NCBI RefSeq assembly: GCF_021602155.1
Contig: NZ_BQHY01000002.1
Location: 124,001-188,000, forward strand
Reading direction: 5' to 3'
Origin: Pseudomonas parakoreensis
GTDB taxonomy: Bacteria > Pseudomonadota > Gammaproteobacteria > Pseudomonadales > Pseudomonadaceae
DNA: 64,000 bases
Part shown: positions 31,051 through 40,616 of the stretch, piece by piece
Layout: each line of letters begins with the position of its first letter
Numbering within the stretch: the first letter of the stretch is position 1
The notes under the pieces: model-generated
Database searches by the model: none
Seen by the model: the letters and a program-made list of their open reading frames with translations, nothing else
Told to the model about the DNA's origin: nothing
Position numbers and translations under genes: made by a program

Positions 31051-31230
31051 ACGGAAACCTCGTGGCGAGCGGTCAACAATTACGTCTTAGCTCGGACGGT
31101 GTTTTCGCCATAAAGGTTCGATGGCTGGCCGCATCCGTCAAACGAGGGCAACGCAGGTCACGCTGACAGGCCTTATGCCAGGGCGCGCCTGCGACGCTTT
31201 CGAGCAGAGTCGGAGGATGTCTGACTACCG

Positions 31231-32187
31231 CTAGCCGGTGACGCACCCTTGTGGTGTTTTTCCGGCGAAGCTGTCGAGCAGACTCGCCACGACCATTTCG
31301 CCCATTCGTGTGCGCGTCTGCAGCGTTGCGCTGGCGCGATGGGGCTGCAACACCGCCTGTTCGTTGGCGAACAGCGCCTCAGGCACATTCGGTTCGTCGA
31401 CAAACACATCCAGCGCCGCACCGGCAATCTCGCCGGCCTTGAGGGCTGCCACCAGATCCTCTTCGTTGACCAGCTTGCCCCGCGCCACGTTGATCAGGTA
31501 CCCATCTTTGCCCAGCGCCTGCAGCACCTGTGCATCGATAATCGCCTCGGCTTTATCGGCGGCGGCTGCCAGTATCAAGGCATCGCTGTCGCGGGCCAGT
31601 TGCTTGAGGTCAGCCACGAAGGTGTGGCTGACATCGTTCATCGGTTGCAGATCGGTGTAACTGATCGGGCAACCGAACGCAGCCGCCCGCACTGCCACAG
31701 CGCGGCCGACCCGGCCCATGCCCACAATGCCGATGCGCATGCCGGAGACCTGGCGAGCCAGTGGCAGCGGTGCCAGCGGTGTCGGGCTCTGCGGCCACTG
31801 GCCGGAGCGCACATAACGGTCGCTGGTACACAGACCGCGACACACGGCGATGAGCAAGCCGATCGCCAGATCGGCGACGTCCTCGGTCAGCGCACCGATG
31901 GTTGCGGTGACGCGGATCCCGCGATCCCGGGCGTAAGCCAGGTCTACTGCATCGGTGCCGACGCCATTGACGGCCACCACTTCCAGGTTCGGCAGTTGCG
32001 CCATCAGCGCCTGGCTGATCCCCGTATGGCCACCGGTGATCACGCCACGGATATTGGCCCCGTGCTCGTGCACATACGCCGCTTTGTCAGCCTGCTCAAA
32101 GTAACGTCTGATCGTAAACAGTTCGCTGAGACGGGCGTTGATTTCTGGAATCAGGATCGGGCTGAGCTGCAAGACTTCTGGCTTCAT
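31231..32187 (-). CDS. D-isomer-specific 2-hydroxyacid dehydrogenase (glyoxylate/2-ketoacid reductase)
   Basis: A protein of 318 residues. The nucleotide-binding turn is GIVGMGRVGRAVAVRAAAFG. The catalytic residues are readable: Arg in NVARGKLVNEEDLV, Glu in VDEPNVPEAL and His in LQPHRASATLQTR. It would reduce a 2-keto acid such as glyoxylate or hydroxypyruvate with NAD(P)H. Start 32187 (MKPEVLQLSPI) follows GAGG. Last gene of the MFS-led operon, 31 bases after the SDR. The product of the pathway could be re-reduced here; the direction is inference. Confidence 0.9.
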   Translation of the reverse strand: MKPEVLQLSPILIPEINARLSELFTIRRYFEQADKAAYVHEHGANIRGVITGGHTGISQALMAQLPNLEVVAVNGVGTDAVDLAYARDRGIRVTATIGALTEDVADLAIGLLIAVCRGLCTSDRYVRSGQWPQSPTPLAPLPLARQVSGMRIGIVGMGRVGRAVAVRAAAFGCPISYTDLQPMNDVSHTFVADLKQLARDSDALILAAAADKAEAIIDAQVLQALGKDGYLINVARGKLVNEEDLVAALKAGEIAGAALDVFVDEPNVPEALFANEQAVLQPHRASATLQTRTRMGEMVVASLLDSFAGKTPQGCVTG

Positions 32188-32218
32188 GTAAACCTCACTT
32201 ACTCGATAAAGGGCCGGT

Positions 32219-32983
32219 TTAACCGCGACCGGCAAAAGGCATGGCCGTGGCCATGACTGTCATGTTCAGGACGTTGGCCGACAGTGGAAGGGCCGCGATA
32301 TAGCGCACGGCATCAGCCACATGTTTGACGTCGACCATCGGCTCCACGGCGATGCTGCCGTTGGCCTGGCGCACACCTTTGGTCATGCGCACCGACATTT
32401 CGGTGAGGGCATTGCCGATATCGATCTGGCTGCAGGCGATGTTGAATTCGCGACCGTCCAGTGCCAGCGACTTCGTCAAGCCGAGCACGGCATGTTTGCT
32501 GGCGGTGTAGGCGCTGCTGAACGGGCGTGGTGTATGAGCCGAGATCGAGCCGTTATTGATGATCCGCCCGCCCTGCGGTTGCTGGCGGCGCATCAGCCCG
32601 AAGGCACCACGGGCGCAGAGGAAAACGCCGTTGAGGTTGGTGTCGATCACGTTGCGCCACTGCTCGAACGTCAGTTCATCCAGGGGGACGGCGGGGGCAT
32701 TGACCCCGGCGTTGTTGAAGACCACGTCAAGGCGTCCATAGACTTCGGCGATGGTCGCAAACAGCACATCGACACTGGCCGGCTCACGCACATCGGTAGG
32801 TACCGCCAACGCCTGATGGCCTTGCAGGGCTGCCATGGCGACCAGTTCCTGCAACGGTTCCGGTCGGCGGCCGGCGAGTACCACCGTGTAACCGTCGGCC
32901 ATCAGACCGAGGGCCACGCTGCGGCCGATTCCGCTACCGGCACCGGTGACCAGGGCTACTTTCAAAGCTTGAGCGCTCGACAT
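32219..32983 (-). CDS. SDR family dehydrogenase in sugar-acid operon
   Basis: An SDR of 254 residues. [51 protein letters not shown], Ser in [13 protein letters not shown], and Tyr/Lys in [19 protein letters not shown]. In its operon it lies between an FAH-fold hydrolase and a 2-hydroxyacid dehydrogenase. By analogy with known non-phosphorylating sugar-acid pathways it could oxidise a 2-keto-3-deoxy-sugar acid to a diketo acid. This is a pathway inference and not visible in the sequence itself. Confidence 0.9.
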   Translation of the reverse strand: MSSAQALKVALVTGAGSGIGRSVALGLMADGYTVVLAGRRPEPLQELVAMAALQGHQALAVPTDVREPASVDVLFATIAEVYGRLDVVFNNAGVNAPAVPLDELTFEQWRNVIDTNLNGVFLCARGAFGLMRRQQPQGGRIINNGSISAHTPRPFSSAYTASKHAVLGLTKSLALDGREFNIACSQIDIGNALTEMSVRMTKGVRQANGSIAVEPMVDVKHVADAVRYIAALPLSANVLNMTVMATAMPFAGRG

Positions 32984-33028
32984 CTTATTGTTCTCCTGTC
33001 TAAGAATCAGGTTGGGCGTGGCGCGGGA

Positions 33029-33715
33029 TCAAGTCCGCGGGCCGACGCGCATTTCGAGTTGGCCGATACCGTCGATGCCGGCGTTGATGATGTCGCCCGG
33101 TTGCAACACATCGACGCCCGCCGGGCTGCCCGTCATGATCAGATCGCCGGCCTTGAGCGTCACCGATCGGGAAATCCGGCTGATCACTTCACTGACCGAC
33201 CAGATCTGGTTATCGAGGCTGTCGCGCTGACGCTCCTGGCCGTTGACGTTCAGCCATAGCTCCCCGTCGGGATGGCCCAACCGATTGACGGGGACAACGG
33301 CGGTCATCGGTGCGGCACCGTCGAACACCTTGGCCCCTTCCCATGGCAAACCGCTGCTTTTGGCCTGGCGCTGCACGTCGCGGCGGGTCAGGTCGAGTCC
33401 GGCGGCGTAGCCCCACACGTAGGCCAACGCTTCACTCTCTGGAATATCGGCGCCCCCTTCACCGATGGCGACGACCAGCTCGATCTCGTGGGCGAACTCG
33501 TCGGTCAGAGGCGGGAAGGGCACTTCACCAACGGCATCCACCACGTTGCTTGCCGGCTTCATGAAAAACACTGGAGGCTGGCGAGATTGCCCCTGAGTGT
33601 CTGGCCAGGGGTAATTACGGCCGACGCAAAACACCCGGCCGACGGGAAAACGTTGCTTACTGCCGACAACCGGCAAGGTCACTGGCAGATCCGGGGTAAA
33701 AACATACTCAGTCAT
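33029..33715 (-). CDS. Fumarylacetoacetate-hydrolase family protein
   Basis: A protein of 228 residues, metal-dependent C-C bond hydrolase. FCVGRNYPWPDTQGQSRQPP, PVFFMKPASNVVDAVGEVPF, then the metal ligands Glu in FAHEIELVVAIGEG and Asp in AAGLDLTRRDVQRQA, with GSPAGVDVLQPGDIINAGID near the end. These features are shared with fumarylpyruvate and acylpyruvate hydrolases, which split 2,4-diketo acids into pyruvate and a second acid. Start 33715 has AGGATGAAC ahead of it; the Met at 33721 is less well placed. Second gene of the MFS operon. Confidence 0.9.
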   Translation of the reverse strand: MTEYVFTPDLPVTLPVVGSKQRFPVGRVFCVGRNYPWPDTQGQSRQPPVFFMKPASNVVDAVGEVPFPPLTDEFAHEIELVVAIGEGGADIPESEALAYVWGYAAGLDLTRRDVQRQAKSSGLPWEGAKVFDGAAPMTAVVPVNRLGHPDGELWLNVNGQERQRDSLDNQIWSVSEVISRISRSVTLKAGDLIMTGSPAGVDVLQPGDIINAGIDGIGQLEMRVGPRT

Positions 33716-33820
33716 GTTCATCCTGTTAAAAGTCCTGTCAGAAGCTTCAGCGTACGGCGGCGTTCGTTGGCAAAGTTGGACGAAAGCCGCCTCTGGTTGG
33801 AGAAAACGGTGCTTTACGGC

Positions 33821-35170
33821 TCAATTCGCCTTCAACTCGATGCGGTACAAACGGCCGAGCAATAGTGAGTAGGAAAGGGTGCCGATCAGTGCGACAGCGC
33901 CGATGAACCAGAACGCCCAGGCAAACGAGCCGGTGGCGTGGACAATCGCCCCGATCACGATCGGCGTGACGATGCCGCCAATGTTCGCCGCCAGACTGGT
34001 GATGCCGCCGGTGAGCCCAATGAGTTCCTTGGGCGCTACTTCCGACACCGCCGCCCACGAAGACGAGGCGATGCCTTGAGCGAAGAAGGCAACGGTCAAC
34101 ACGGCAATGCAAATCATGTTGGAGTCGGTGAAATTGACCAGAACAATGGACATGCCGAGCATCGAGCCAATCACCAGTGGCAATTTGCGCGCGAAGGACA
34201 TCGAGTAGCCCCGGCGAATCAGCAGGTCGGACACAATGCCCGCGAGAAGAATGCCGACGGTGGCGCCCACGAAGGGCATCACGGCAAAAATCCCGGCTTT
34301 GATCATGGTCAGTTTGCGTTCCTCGATCAGGTAAGTCGGGAACCAGGTGAGGAAAAAGTACAGCGCAGAGGTGCTGGCGAACTTGCCAATGCAAATTGCC
34401 CAGATCTGTCGGTAGCTGAACAGCTCGGCGATTTGCCGCCAGTTGAAACGGGTGCGCTCTTGACTGCTCTTGACCAGACCACCGCCGGCTTCGATGTAGC
34501 TCAGTTCTTCTTTGCTGACTTTCTTGCAGTTCAACGGGTCGCGATACAGATAAAGCCACAGCACACCAAAAACGATGCCCAGCGCGCCGGTACTGTAGAA
34601 GACATGGCGCCAGTCAAAGGTCGTGGCCAGCCATAACAGCGCCCCGGTAAACAACGCTGTGCCCAGATACTGGCCGCACACATAGATACTGCTGGCCAGA
34701 CCGCGCTCGCGAGCCGGAAACCATACCGTGACCGCACGACTGTTGGCCGGAAACGCCGGAGCCTCCATGGCGCCCACGGCCAGGCGTAGGCCGAACAGGG
34801 AGGCGAATCCGCTAGCAAAGCCCTGGCAGACGGTGACCGTCGACCAACTGATCAGCGAGACACCGTAGGTGAAACGGGAACCGAAGCGGTCGGCAATAAA
34901 CCCGGCCGGCACCAGAGCCAGCGCGTAGGTCCAGGCGAACGCGGAAAAAATCAGGCCCATTTCGATCTTGTCCAGGCCCAGGTCCTTGGCCATGAACGGT
35001 GCGGCAATCGAAATGTTCACCCGATCGATGTAGTTGATGATCGTCGCGATCAGCAGCAAAGAGAGCATGAACCAGCGCCGCCGCGAAGGCAGTCGCTGAG
35101 GCAGCACGGTGTCGCGCGCGCCGGCGAGCAACGGCGTAGCGCTCGTCTGGGAAGTGTGGGTATTCGACAT
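33821..35170 (-). CDS. MFS transporter, anion:cation symporter family (sugar-acid type)
   Basis: A twelve-helix transporter of 449 residues. The start WFMLSLLLIATIINYIDRVN, then FSAFAWTYALALVPAGFIAD and DRFGSRFTYGVSL (motif A between helices 2 and 3) fit the ACS branch, which includes D-galactonate, glucarate and hexuronate carriers. AVGAMEAPAFPANSRAVTVW is the signature of this branch. It would import an organic or sugar acid with protons. It is first in an operon with FAH hydrolase, SDR and hydroxyacid dehydrogenase genes and is divergent from an AraC regulator at 35692. The substrate is unproven. Confidence 0.92.
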   Translation of the reverse strand: MSNTHTSQTSATPLLAGARDTVLPQRLPSRRRWFMLSLLLIATIINYIDRVNISIAAPFMAKDLGLDKIEMGLIFSAFAWTYALALVPAGFIADRFGSRFTYGVSLISWSTVTVCQGFASGFASLFGLRLAVGAMEAPAFPANSRAVTVWFPARERGLASSIYVCGQYLGTALFTGALLWLATTFDWRHVFYSTGALGIVFGVLWLYLYRDPLNCKKVSKEELSYIEAGGGLVKSSQERTRFNWRQIAELFSYRQIWAICIGKFASTSALYFFLTWFPTYLIEERKLTMIKAGIFAVMPFVGATVGILLAGIVSDLLIRRGYSMSFARKLPLVIGSMLGMSIVLVNFTDSNMICIAVLTVAFFAQGIASSSWAAVSEVAPKELIGLTGGITSLAANIGGIVTPIVIGAIVHATGSFAWAFWFIGAVALIGTLSYSLLLGRLYRIELKAN

Positions 35171-35691
35171 GAGTAAGCCTCGTTTTATTGTTAGAAATGT
35201 CGAGTTATTTCCGGGCAGCCGACGTCATGCCCGCAAAAGCGCGAGCGAGCCATCGAGTGCTGAAAAAAGACAGTGAGCGTTAGCGGCAGACGTTCAGGTT
35301 CGTCGTGCGCCAGGCATTACAGGCGTGAGTTCGGGGGGATCAGCGGGGAGCAATAGCAGGGTCATGACGTGCGCACCTTTGATTGTTTTTGATAGAGGTC
35401 GGGCTGCGTGTGCAATCACAGTGGTCGTACAACCTTGTTAAAGCAATCCGGGTGTTAGATCGTTTTTTTGTTGAAAAACCGATTGGGCAAACCTGTCCAA
35501 AAATACGCCACAGTAAATCCGCTCGGGATTTTCGTCTTCGAGTCATCTATCTATTTGTTTTATAACAATAAATAGAAATCATCCAAAACTGGTTTTTTTG
35601 GACAGTCGGAATCGGTACGCACACGGCCAAATTTTTTTCACGGGCTGAGACATCGTACGACCTCTTGATGGCGTACCCCTGAGGCTTCAAG
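35171..35691. other. AT-rich divergent control region of the MFS operon and AraC gene
   Basis: No gene is visible in these 521 bases. The right part is markedly AT-rich and carries two inverted copies of CTGTCCAAAAA (see next entry), plus ATCCAAAACTGG at 35581. Promoters for both divergent genes must lie here; I did not place them. Confidence 0.45.
35493..35605. promoter_or_regulatory. Paired CTGTCCAAAAA sites, candidate AraC operator
   Basis: CTGTCCAAAAA stands at 35493-35503 on the plus strand, and TTTTTGGACAG at 35595-35605 is the same word on the minus strand, about 100 bases apart. Identical inverted copies in an AraC-controlled intergenic region suggest binding sites for the adjacent AraC protein, with looping possible. 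No other copy is visible nearby. Confidence 0.5.
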
Positions 35692-36693
35692 ATGAACACC
35701 GCCACTTGCCCGGCAACGCCAGGACAACCTGCCAACGTACCTGTCGAGGATACTCAAAAAATGCCGTCACCCAGCCGTGTCCCCACCTATGTCATGCAGC
35801 AACGCAGTGAACTCACCGACTTTTACATTCGCGACAAACAGGGCCGCCGCGCCGAAACCAGCCCGCATCGACATGAGTACTTCCAGATTCAGGTCAACCT
35901 CGGCGGCGACACCGTGCAGCACATCGGCAACGCTGTGCGCCCGTTTCCGCGCAATACGCTGGCCTTTATCCTGCCGCATCGGGTGCATGTGATCCCGCAT
36001 CCGGCGGACAGCAAGTTCATGGTGATCAACTTTTCCCAAACCTTCCTGTTGCCGCATTTGCAGTGCGACCCGATGGATCTGGAGGAGGTGTCGATTCTTC
36101 TGGCACCCGAGTTGTCGCCGTTCCGCTTTCAGGAGCATCTGGACTTCGTTCTGGAGGATGCGGATTTCAACCAGGTCTGTGCCTTGATCGAGCAGATGCG
36201 CACGCTGGATGAGAACCGCCAGTTCGGTACCCGCGAAATGCTCAAGGGCTTGTTGCTGCAACTGATCGGCAACGTGTGCTTCCTGTATGCCGAACCGCTC
36301 AAACGCTTGGCAGAGGAAAATGCGGCTGAAGCCAGTCGACGCGATGCTCTGAGCCGCATGTATGAGTATCTGCGCAACAACATTGCCGATCCCGATCTCA
36401 ACCTGATCAAGGTAGCGGCCGCGACCTATCTGTCCCCGACGTACCTGACGCACTGGTTGCGCAAGGAAATCGGCAAGACGTTTACCGAACTGGTGCTCGA
36501 ACGCAGGATGCACGCCGCACGCAACTACCTGCTCAATGGCACGCGGCCGGTGGGCGAGGTGGCGAGGTTGTGCGGATTCGCGGATGAAGCTTATTTTTCC
36601 CGGCGTTTCCGCCAGATCCATGGCCAGCCTCCGGGGCAATTCCGGCGTCAGCAGCTTAATCCCGATACGCCGCAGTCAGCGTTGAACACGTGA
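35692..36693 (+). CDS. AraC family transcriptional regulator with cupin sensor
   Basis: A regulator of 333 residues. The sensor half has TSPHRHEYFQIQVNLGGDTV and LAFILPHRVHVIPHPADSKF, typical cupin-type metabolite pockets. The C-terminal helix-turn-helices are LIKVAAATYLSPTYLTHWLR and VGEVARLCGFADEAYFSRRF. Length and layout fit activators of sugar-acid genes. The start at 35692 follows TGAGGCTTCAAG. Divergent from the MFS operon, so most likely its regulator. Ends 36 bases before a strong terminator serving the convergent porin gene. Confidence 0.9.
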   Translation: MNTATCPATPGQPANVPVEDTQKMPSPSRVPTYVMQQRSELTDFYIRDKQGRRAETSPHRHEYFQIQVNLGGDTVQHIGNAVRPFPRNTLAFILPHRVHVIPHPADSKFMVINFSQTFLLPHLQCDPMDLEEVSILLAPELSPFRFQEHLDFVLEDADFNQVCALIEQMRTLDENRQFGTREMLKGLLLQLIGNVCFLYAEPLKRLAEENAAEASRRDALSRMYEYLRNNIADPDLNLIKVAAATYLSPTYLTHWLRKEIGKTFTELVLERRMHAARNYLLNGTRPVGEVARLCGFADEAYFSRRFRQIHGQPPGQFRRQQLNPDTPQSALNT

Positions 36694-36726
36694 CAAGAGA
36701 GCCTCCCGGGTCGAGATAATCGAGCA

Positions 36727-36753
36727 ACAAAAAACCCGGCGAAATGCCGGGTT
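36727..36753 (-). terminator. Rho-independent terminator of the porin gene
   Basis: AACCCGGC (36733-36740) and GCCGGGTT (36746-36753) pair around a five-base loop; on the minus strand the stem is followed by six T residues, making a good terminator for the porin gene. It may also limit read-through from the AraC gene. Confidence 0.85.
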
Positions 36754-36786
36754 GTTTGAGGTCTGCTATCGCTTCAAATCGAAGGT

Positions 36787-38076
36787 TCAGAGCGAAGCTT
36801 TCACCTGTAAACCAAACACCAACGCATTGTCGATGTCCTGCCCGGAAAACGCCCCAGGTTCGATGATGTATTGCATGTTCGGGCGTAGTGTCAGCCAAGG
36901 CGTGGCCTGGTAGCCGTAGCCGAGTTCGATCAACTGCTCGCCACTGTCCAGATTCGGGAACTGCGTGCCGTTGGCCATGGCGGCGTCCTGCTGCACGTCG
37001 CGGCTGCGCGGGTTAGGCACGGCGCGGCCATAGCCCAAGGCGACGGTGTCACGCGGGCGACCTTCGAACGGTTTGTACAGCACCAGACCGGTGCCGTACC
37101 ACTTGCTGAATGGCGAAGCTGCTTCGCTGGCTGCCGAGTATTGGCCGAACGCATGCAGGCTGCGGCCTTCGGACGTTGGCGAACTCCATACGGCTTGATC
37201 GATCAGCAGGTAATGCCCGCCACGCCCGGAGACTTCTTTGTCGCTGCCGATGCGTTTCACATCGGAGCTGTCGTAGTAGTAACCCAGCTTGTATTCGCCG
37301 GGCAATTGGCCCGCGTGCTTGTACACCAGTTCGATCGGCACCACGGTGCCAGTGGTGTGTTTCGGGCCCAGATGCCAGGCACGGCTGGAATTGCCGTTGC
37401 TTTCCGGATCGACGTTGAACGCGGCCACGCGCAGTTGCCACGATGGCGACACGTCGTACTTCACCCGCACGCCCAGGTGAGCGTTGGGGTAGTTGGTCCA
37501 GCCACTGCCGCCGGACATGTTCAGCGGATGGCCGCAGAAACCGGCGTTCATGAAGTTGCACAGAATGCCGCTGTCGAGGCCGCCGAGGTCGTTGCCCATG
37601 GCCATGTAGCCGAGTTTTACGTTGAGCGCCGGGGTGAACAGACTGCGCTCGTAGCTGAGTTCCGTCAGTCGGGTGTAGAGGCCGCCGTAGTTTTCCTGGA
37701 TCGGCAGACGGTTGCCAACCAGGTCTTCGGAGGCGCTGTTGCCGCGGCGGTCGTTGATGGTCAACTGGACCTTGCCGGCGTTCTCCACGCCATACAACTT
37801 GCTCAGATCAAACTGGGCGCCGAGCTTGATGTTCTGCGAGTAACGGCCGGAGCGGTGCAGGCCGCCATCGGCGTTGTAAGCCATTTCACCGGTGTAATCG
37901 CCGGTGAATTTGATGCCGTCTTCGTCCATCTGGTGACGCAAGCCACCCCAGTCACCGGTCAGGGTGTTGCGGGTCAACAGGTTTGCATCGGTATCGGCGA
38001 AGGCGGGCAGGCTGGCGCTGCAGGTCAGGCCTAACAGCACGCCGTTGACCCAGCCGTTACGAGTAAAACCAAACAT
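36787..38076 (-). CDS. oprB: OprB-type carbohydrate porin
   Basis: An outer-membrane beta-barrel of 429 residues. Signal peptide MFGFTRNGWVNGVLLGLTCS to about residue 27, then ANLLTRNTLTGDWGGLRHQM and later repeated aromatic strands such as YQATPWLTLRPNMQYIIEPG. The chain ends in VFGLQVKASL, a strand end slightly shifted from the usual terminal Phe. OprB porins take up glucose and other sugars. AGGAAGATCTCC precedes the start at 38076. It lies directly downstream of gcd in the same direction, which supports a joint role in periplasmic glucose use; a terminator lies between them, so it has its own promoter or depends on read-through. Confidence 0.9.
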   Translation of the reverse strand: MFGFTRNGWVNGVLLGLTCSASLPAFADTDANLLTRNTLTGDWGGLRHQMDEDGIKFTGDYTGEMAYNADGGLHRSGRYSQNIKLGAQFDLSKLYGVENAGKVQLTINDRRGNSASEDLVGNRLPIQENYGGLYTRLTELSYERSLFTPALNVKLGYMAMGNDLGGLDSGILCNFMNAGFCGHPLNMSGGSGWTNYPNAHLGVRVKYDVSPSWQLRVAAFNVDPESNGNSSRAWHLGPKHTTGTVVPIELVYKHAGQLPGEYKLGYYYDSSDVKRIGSDKEVSGRGGHYLLIDQAVWSSPTSEGRSLHAFGQYSAASEAASPFSKWYGTGLVLYKPFEGRPRDTVALGYGRAVPNPRSRDVQQDAAMANGTQFPNLDSGEQLIELGYGYQATPWLTLRPNMQYIIEPGAFSGQDIDNALVFGLQVKASL

Positions 38077-38144
38077 GGAGATCTTCCTGCTCAAAGCGGT
38101 AGCAATATCGGAAAGCGGCGCGGCACCCTCAGGTGCCGCGCGCA

Positions 38145-38173
38145 AAAAGAAAGCGCCCGTGTTCAACACGGGC
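38145..38173 (-). terminator. Rho-independent terminator of gcd
   Basis: GCCCGTGTT and AACACGGGC pair over 38155-38173 with a tight one-base loop, and the minus strand continues into GCTTTCTTTTT, a usable T-run. A second GC hairpin (GCGGCACC/GGTGCCGC) follows at about 38120-38140. Confidence 0.75.
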
Positions 38174-38181
38174 ACTGCGGT

Positions 38182-40587
38182 TTACGGCAAGGCGTAAGCC
38201 ATCACGTAGTCGCCGCGGTCAGTCGACTGACGCGCGCCGCCAGCGGTGACAACGATGTACTGCTTGCCGGTTTTCGGCGAAACGTAGGTCATCGGGCCGC
38301 CCTGGCTGCCGACCGGCAGACGCGCTTTCCAGATTTCCTCGCCGTTGCCGCTGTTGAAGGCGCGCAGGTAGAAGTCCTGAGTACCGGCGATGAAGATCAG
38401 GCCACCCTGGGTCGACAGGGTGCCGCCCAGGGTTGGCAGGCCGATCTTGATCGGCAGGTGCATGCGGATGCCCAGAGGACCGGTGTCTTCAACGGTGCCG
38501 ACCGGAACCTGCCAGGCGACTTTCTGGGTCTTCATGTCGATCGCGGTCAGGGTGCCGAACGGCGGCGCCTGGCAAGGAATGCCGGCCACCGACAGGAAGC
38601 GGTTTTTGTTCACCGCATACGGCGTGCCTTTGAGCGGTACCGCGCCCATGCCGGTGTTCAACGCTTCGCCACCGGACGAGGCTTGAGCCTTGTTCTGCGA
38701 CGGAATCATCTGGATCCACAGACCCAGGCGCATGTCGTTGACGAAGATGAAACCGTGGACCGGGTCAGTGGAGAGGCTGCCCCAGTTCATGCCGCCCAGC
38801 GAACCCGGGAAGCTCAGCGATTTGTCGGTACCCGGCGCGGTGTACAGGCCGTCGTAACGCATCGATTTGAAATCGATCCGGCACAGCAACTGGTCATACG
38901 GGGTGGCGCCCCACATGTCCGACTCAGTCAGGTGCTGGGCACCGACCTGCGGCATGCCCACCGATTTCGGCTGGGTTGGCGAGTACGGTTCGTTCGGGAT
39001 GTTCGCGGCTTTGACCGGGACTTCTTTAACGTCGGTCAACGGCTTGCCGGTGGCGCGGTCGAGCACGTAGATCTGCCCGGCCTTGGTGCCGATGACTAGC
39101 GCCGGAACGGTTTTGCCATCCTTGGTAAAGTCGATCAGGCTCGGCTGCATCGGCAGGTCGAAGTCCCAGAGATCATTGTGCACGGTCTGGAACACCCAGC
39201 GTTCATCACCGGTGGTGGCGTCCAGCGCGAGCACCGAGGCGCCGTAGGTGTGATCGAGTTTGCTGCGCTCGACACCATAGATGTCGGTGGACGAGCTGCC
39301 CATCGGCAAGAACACGGTGTTGGTCGCCGGGTCGTAGGACATCGGCGCCCAGCTGTTCGGCGTGCTGCGCACATACGTGCTGCCATCGGCCGGGGCCTTT
39401 TTATCCTGCGGGTTGCCCGGGTCGAAGGCCCAGCGCATGGCGCCGGTGATCACATCAAAACCACGGATCACGCCACCCGGCATGTCGGTTTGCACGTTGT
39501 CGGCCACACGACCGCCGACCACCACGGTGGTACCGGCCATCAACGGAGCGGAGGAGAGCTGATAGTAGCTGTCCGGCACATCGCCCAGACCGGCCTTCAG
39601 ATCAACCTGACCGTTGTTGCCGAAACCCTGGCAGAACTCGCCGGTGTCGGCATCGACCGCGATCAGGCGAGCGTCGATGGTGTTGGTCAGCAGGCGGCGC
39701 TGGCAATTGGCGGCAGGCGCCGGTTTGGCTTCGATGATGCTCGAATTGCTTGGCTGAGCGATGGCCTTGGTGGCATCGAAATAGGCCATGCCACGGCAAC
39801 GTTGCCAGACTTTCGATTTGGCGTTGATCGCGTTCTTCCACAGCTCTTTGCCGGTGTCGGCATCCAGCGCGATCAGGTTGTTGTGCGGGGTGCAGATGAA
39901 CACCTTGTTGCCGATCTGCAGCGGGGTGAGCTGGTCTTCGGCACCGTTGCCATCGCTCTCGGCGACGTCACCGGTGTGGTAGGTCCACGCCACTTTCAGT
40001 TTGTCGACGTTGTTGCGGTTGATTTGGTCCAGCGCGGCAAAGCGGCTGCCGCCTTCGGTATTACCGTAGTGCGCCCAGTCTTTTTGCGCCTTGTCTGGCT
40101 CAACCGGCGTCAGGCCCGGGCCCGTGCCGGTGGCAGCGACAGTCGGATGCGCGACGAACATGTTGCCGGCAGCCACCGCCAGCCCCACGGCCAGGACCGC
40201 GGCAACGCCGTAAGCACCACGCCCCGGCACGCCACCGTTGGCACGTTTGAGCAGCGGGTAGACCAGCGCCACCACCAGGCCTACAGCGCTGAACATGAAC
40301 AGGCGCGAGAACACCGGCCAGAACACCAGCCCGGCATCGCTCACCGCCCAGATTGCGGTGCCCACCAGAAATGCCGCGAACAGCCAGGCGCCGGCCGTCT
40401 TGAAGCGAGCGATCAGCAAACCGGAAACGGCCATCACCAGACCGCCCACGAGGAAGTACCACGACCCTCCCAGGCTGACCAGCTTCACTCCGCCAGCCGC
40501 AAGTGCCAGGCCGAGCAGGGCGATGATCACCCCCAGCCCGACCAGAATGAATTTTGATATGCCCGAGAGGCGTTGACTCTGCTTCAC
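38182..40587 (-). CDS. gcd: Membrane-bound PQQ-dependent glucose dehydrogenase
   Basis: A protein of 801 residues, the normal length of membrane glucose dehydrogenases. Residues 1-140 hold about five membrane helices (FILVGLGVIIALLGLALAAG; GLLIARFKTAGAWLFAAFL). The rest is an eight-bladed propeller that binds pyrroloquinoline quinone and calcium: DWAHYGNTEGGSRFAALDQI, KVWQRCRGMAYFDATKA, ATGDERWVFQTVHNDLWDFD and GGPMTYVSPKTGKQYIVVTA are diagnostic. It oxidises glucose to gluconolactone in the periplasm and passes electrons to ubiquinone. Gluconate formation also underlies phosphate solubilisation in pseudomonads. It has its own promoter (40617-40645). Confidence 0.97.
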   Translation of the reverse strand: MKQSQRLSGISKFILVGLGVIIALLGLALAAGGVKLVSLGGSWYFLVGGLVMAVSGLLIARFKTAGAWLFAAFLVGTAIWAVSDAGLVFWPVFSRLFMFSAVGLVVALVYPLLKRANGGVPGRGAYGVAAVLAVGLAVAAGNMFVAHPTVAATGTGPGLTPVEPDKAQKDWAHYGNTEGGSRFAALDQINRNNVDKLKVAWTYHTGDVAESDGNGAEDQLTPLQIGNKVFICTPHNNLIALDADTGKELWKNAINAKSKVWQRCRGMAYFDATKAIAQPSNSSIIEAKPAPAANCQRRLLTNTIDARLIAVDADTGEFCQGFGNNGQVDLKAGLGDVPDSYYQLSSAPLMAGTTVVVGGRVADNVQTDMPGGVIRGFDVITGAMRWAFDPGNPQDKKAPADGSTYVRSTPNSWAPMSYDPATNTVFLPMGSSSTDIYGVERSKLDHTYGASVLALDATTGDERWVFQTVHNDLWDFDLPMQPSLIDFTKDGKTVPALVIGTKAGQIYVLDRATGKPLTDVKEVPVKAANIPNEPYSPTQPKSVGMPQVGAQHLTESDMWGATPYDQLLCRIDFKSMRYDGLYTAPGTDKSLSFPGSLGGMNWGSLSTDPVHGFIFVNDMRLGLWIQMIPSQNKAQASSGGEALNTGMGAVPLKGTPYAVNKNRFLSVAGIPCQAPPFGTLTAIDMKTQKVAWQVPVGTVEDTGPLGIRMHLPIKIGLPTLGGTLSTQGGLIFIAGTQDFYLRAFNSGNGEEIWKARLPVGSQGGPMTYVSPKTGKQYIVVTAGGARQSTDRGDYVMAYALP

Positions 40588-40616
40588 GTTGAATGTCCCG
40601 TTGAAATGAGGCGTGC

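Noticed and set aside
39178-40557. A 459-codon open frame opposite gcd
   Set aside because: The same reason: antisense of an unmistakable PQQ glucose dehydrogenase gene in GC-rich DNA.
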